Of a stretch of DNA of 25,306 nucleotides, positions 23,876-25,306 are shown piece after piece. The notes under the pieces were generated by a model. The model had not been told where the DNA came from. It worked only from the letters and a program-made list of their open reading frames with translations, and made no database searches. Location: positions 1 to 25,306 of the forward strand of contig JNEM01012983.1 of the NCBI GenBank assembly GCA_000697335.1, given 5' to 3'. Source of the stretch: Conidiobolus incongruus B7586 (Eukaryota > Entomophthoromycota > Entomophthoromycetes > Entomophthorales > Conidiobolaceae). The translations under genes were made by a program, and so were the position numbers. Every line of letters starts with the position of its first letter. Within the stretch, counting starts at the first letter, position 1.

Positions 23876-24070
23876 TTACTGTTGAGATGTTATAGGAGAA
23901 TATCCAGAAAAATTAGAATCCCTTTCTATTCTTACCACTTCTGGGTTTAAATAATTCATTAAGTGAGTGACATAGGTTTTGGATAAATTATAATAAAAGG
24001 AGCTAAAGATCATTATTCGATTATGGACCAACAAATCCACTATAAATGTAAGGTAATGTAGACCTAAGTA
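23876..24070 (-). pseudogene. Possible C-terminal fragment of a membrane protein
   Basis: A minus-strand open stretch of about 64 codons, without an ATG at its head, reads LHYLTFIVDLLV, then RIMIFSSFYYNLSKTYVTHL, then a hydrophilic tail PEVVRIERDSNFSGYSP and a stop. One hydrophobic segment followed by a short charged tail is reminiscent of the seventh helix and cytoplasmic tail of rhodopsin-like receptors, but the NPxxY motif is not present and the likeness is by eye only. No matching upstream exons were found. It may equally be an unrelated coding relic or a chance frame with unusually good codon make-up. Confidence 0.25.
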
Positions 24071-25306
24071 TCAAATCTAGACATTCAGGTATTTTTGAAA
24101 TACAACATCAACATTAGTTTTATAAATTTATTAATCATATCCTAATTTGTAAATTTCAAATAAAAATCATTTTATTGGTCAAAAATTAGGTATAATTAAA
24201 AAGAATTGTGTGAAAATTGGGATATATATAAGCTATGAATCTCCTAATTTGTAATTTAATTGCGATATTAAATATTTCTATTATGTTAAGTATACATCTT
24301 GCTTCACAGAACTAGAGTACCGAACAAATATATATATAAATCTTATAAGCAATATATAGATTATTATAATTTTATTTTAGAAATAAGTTATAATTTTATA
24401 AATATATTGATAAATTAGTGTTATTTGAAGCCAGTATTATTAATTTCGTCTAAGTTCAATATTTGGCAACTGGAAATTCTACAACAAGCTATGTTCTCAT
24501 TATAATTAAAGAAATAAGTAATCAAAAAATGAATATGATTCAAATTTGATTTAAATTTAAAATATTTTGATTCTCATATTAAATTAATTTATAAATGTTT
24601 ATAATAATTATTTAATTCTATATATTAATACATTTTTACTAATGAATTATAAATAGGAAATCCATGGATATAGTAATTAAAAAGTTATTATTAAATATGT
24701 TATGGAAATAATCATAATTATAGCTTTTTTTATATAATTGTGTATAGTTTTGTATTTGGGATAATATATGGTTAATATTTATCTGATGATATATAATTTT
24801 TAAAAATAATATTAATTATATTATAAAGCTAAGTAATATCTCAATTAAATGCTTATTATAGATTATTTATAATATAATCATAATTTACTCTAGATTAAAA
24901 AATAAAATATCATATTTTAATATTTTAAAGGTAGTATTTTAAAAGATTAAATTTTAAATTTTAATATATAACTTTATATCTATATTATCTTTTAGTTTCC
25001 TTAATAATTTAAATTTTTAAAGTAATTTATATCTATAAATAATGTTAATTTGGTTAATAAATATAATTTCGCTATTTTATTCTTAATTAAAATTTTTATT
25101 CTAATAATCAATATTATCTTTATTAATATTACAAAATAAATTATTACTATTTATATTATTATTTGATAAAAAATATCAGTTAAAATATTTTCAATCTTTT
25201 ATTAATTTAACAAAATATTATATTAATTATATAATATTTAATTAAAAACTTTTTTGCATTATATTAAATATAAACCAATTATTATTATTATTGAATAATT
25301 TTTAAC
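24071..25306. other. AT-rich region to the window end
   Basis: No gene is recognised. 24420-24500 is somewhat less AT-biased but has no readable frame. The last 700 bases are low-complexity A/T sequence. Confidence 0.6.

Overview
The window is eukaryotic, very AT-rich DNA with compact genes, tiny GT-AG introns (47-60 bp) and long stretches with no visible gene. My best guess is an early-diverging filamentous fungus of the Entomophthoromycotina (Conidiobolus-like). This is inference from the base composition, the small introns, the secreted chymotrypsin-like protease, the class 3 lipase relics and the questin oxidase-like genes. A mitochondrial complex I subunit argues against the similarly AT-rich anaerobic Neocallimastigomycota.

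Layout: 1-2780 holds no recognised gene. A three-exon NDUFA5-type complex I subunit lies on the minus strand (2781-3251). Two broken class 3 lipase genes follow on the minus strand (4406-5375 and 8016-9025), separated by gene-poor DNA. From 9030 to 13000 there is an AT desert with one more complex, possibly relict stretch near 11270-11660. An intact, intronless, visibly GC-richer chymotrypsin-like secreted protease sits at 13154-13888. A 248-bp solo LTR with a perfect 5-bp target duplication lies at 15107-15354, close to an AT-rich foldback palindrome. RBX1, the RING subunit of cullin ubiquitin ligases, is at 17162-17761 in six exons. Two paralogous questin oxidase-like genes (19255-20529 and 22412-23690) follow in tandem on the plus strand. 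They have identical intron positions and phases, and their reading frames are intact. The end of the window (23691-25306) is AT-rich, with one short membrane-protein-like minus-strand relic.

The genes do not form one pathway. Two are housekeeping genes (NDUFA5, RBX1). The others look like accessory or lineage-expanded families: a secreted protease, decaying secreted lipases, and duplicated candidate oxygenases. The most interesting items are the questin oxidase-like pair, with four conserved paired-histidine motifs and a shared TGATGTCAC upstream word, and the protease, whose predicted S1 pocket (Thr at the 189 position, Ser near 226) matches neither classical trypsin nor chymotrypsin.
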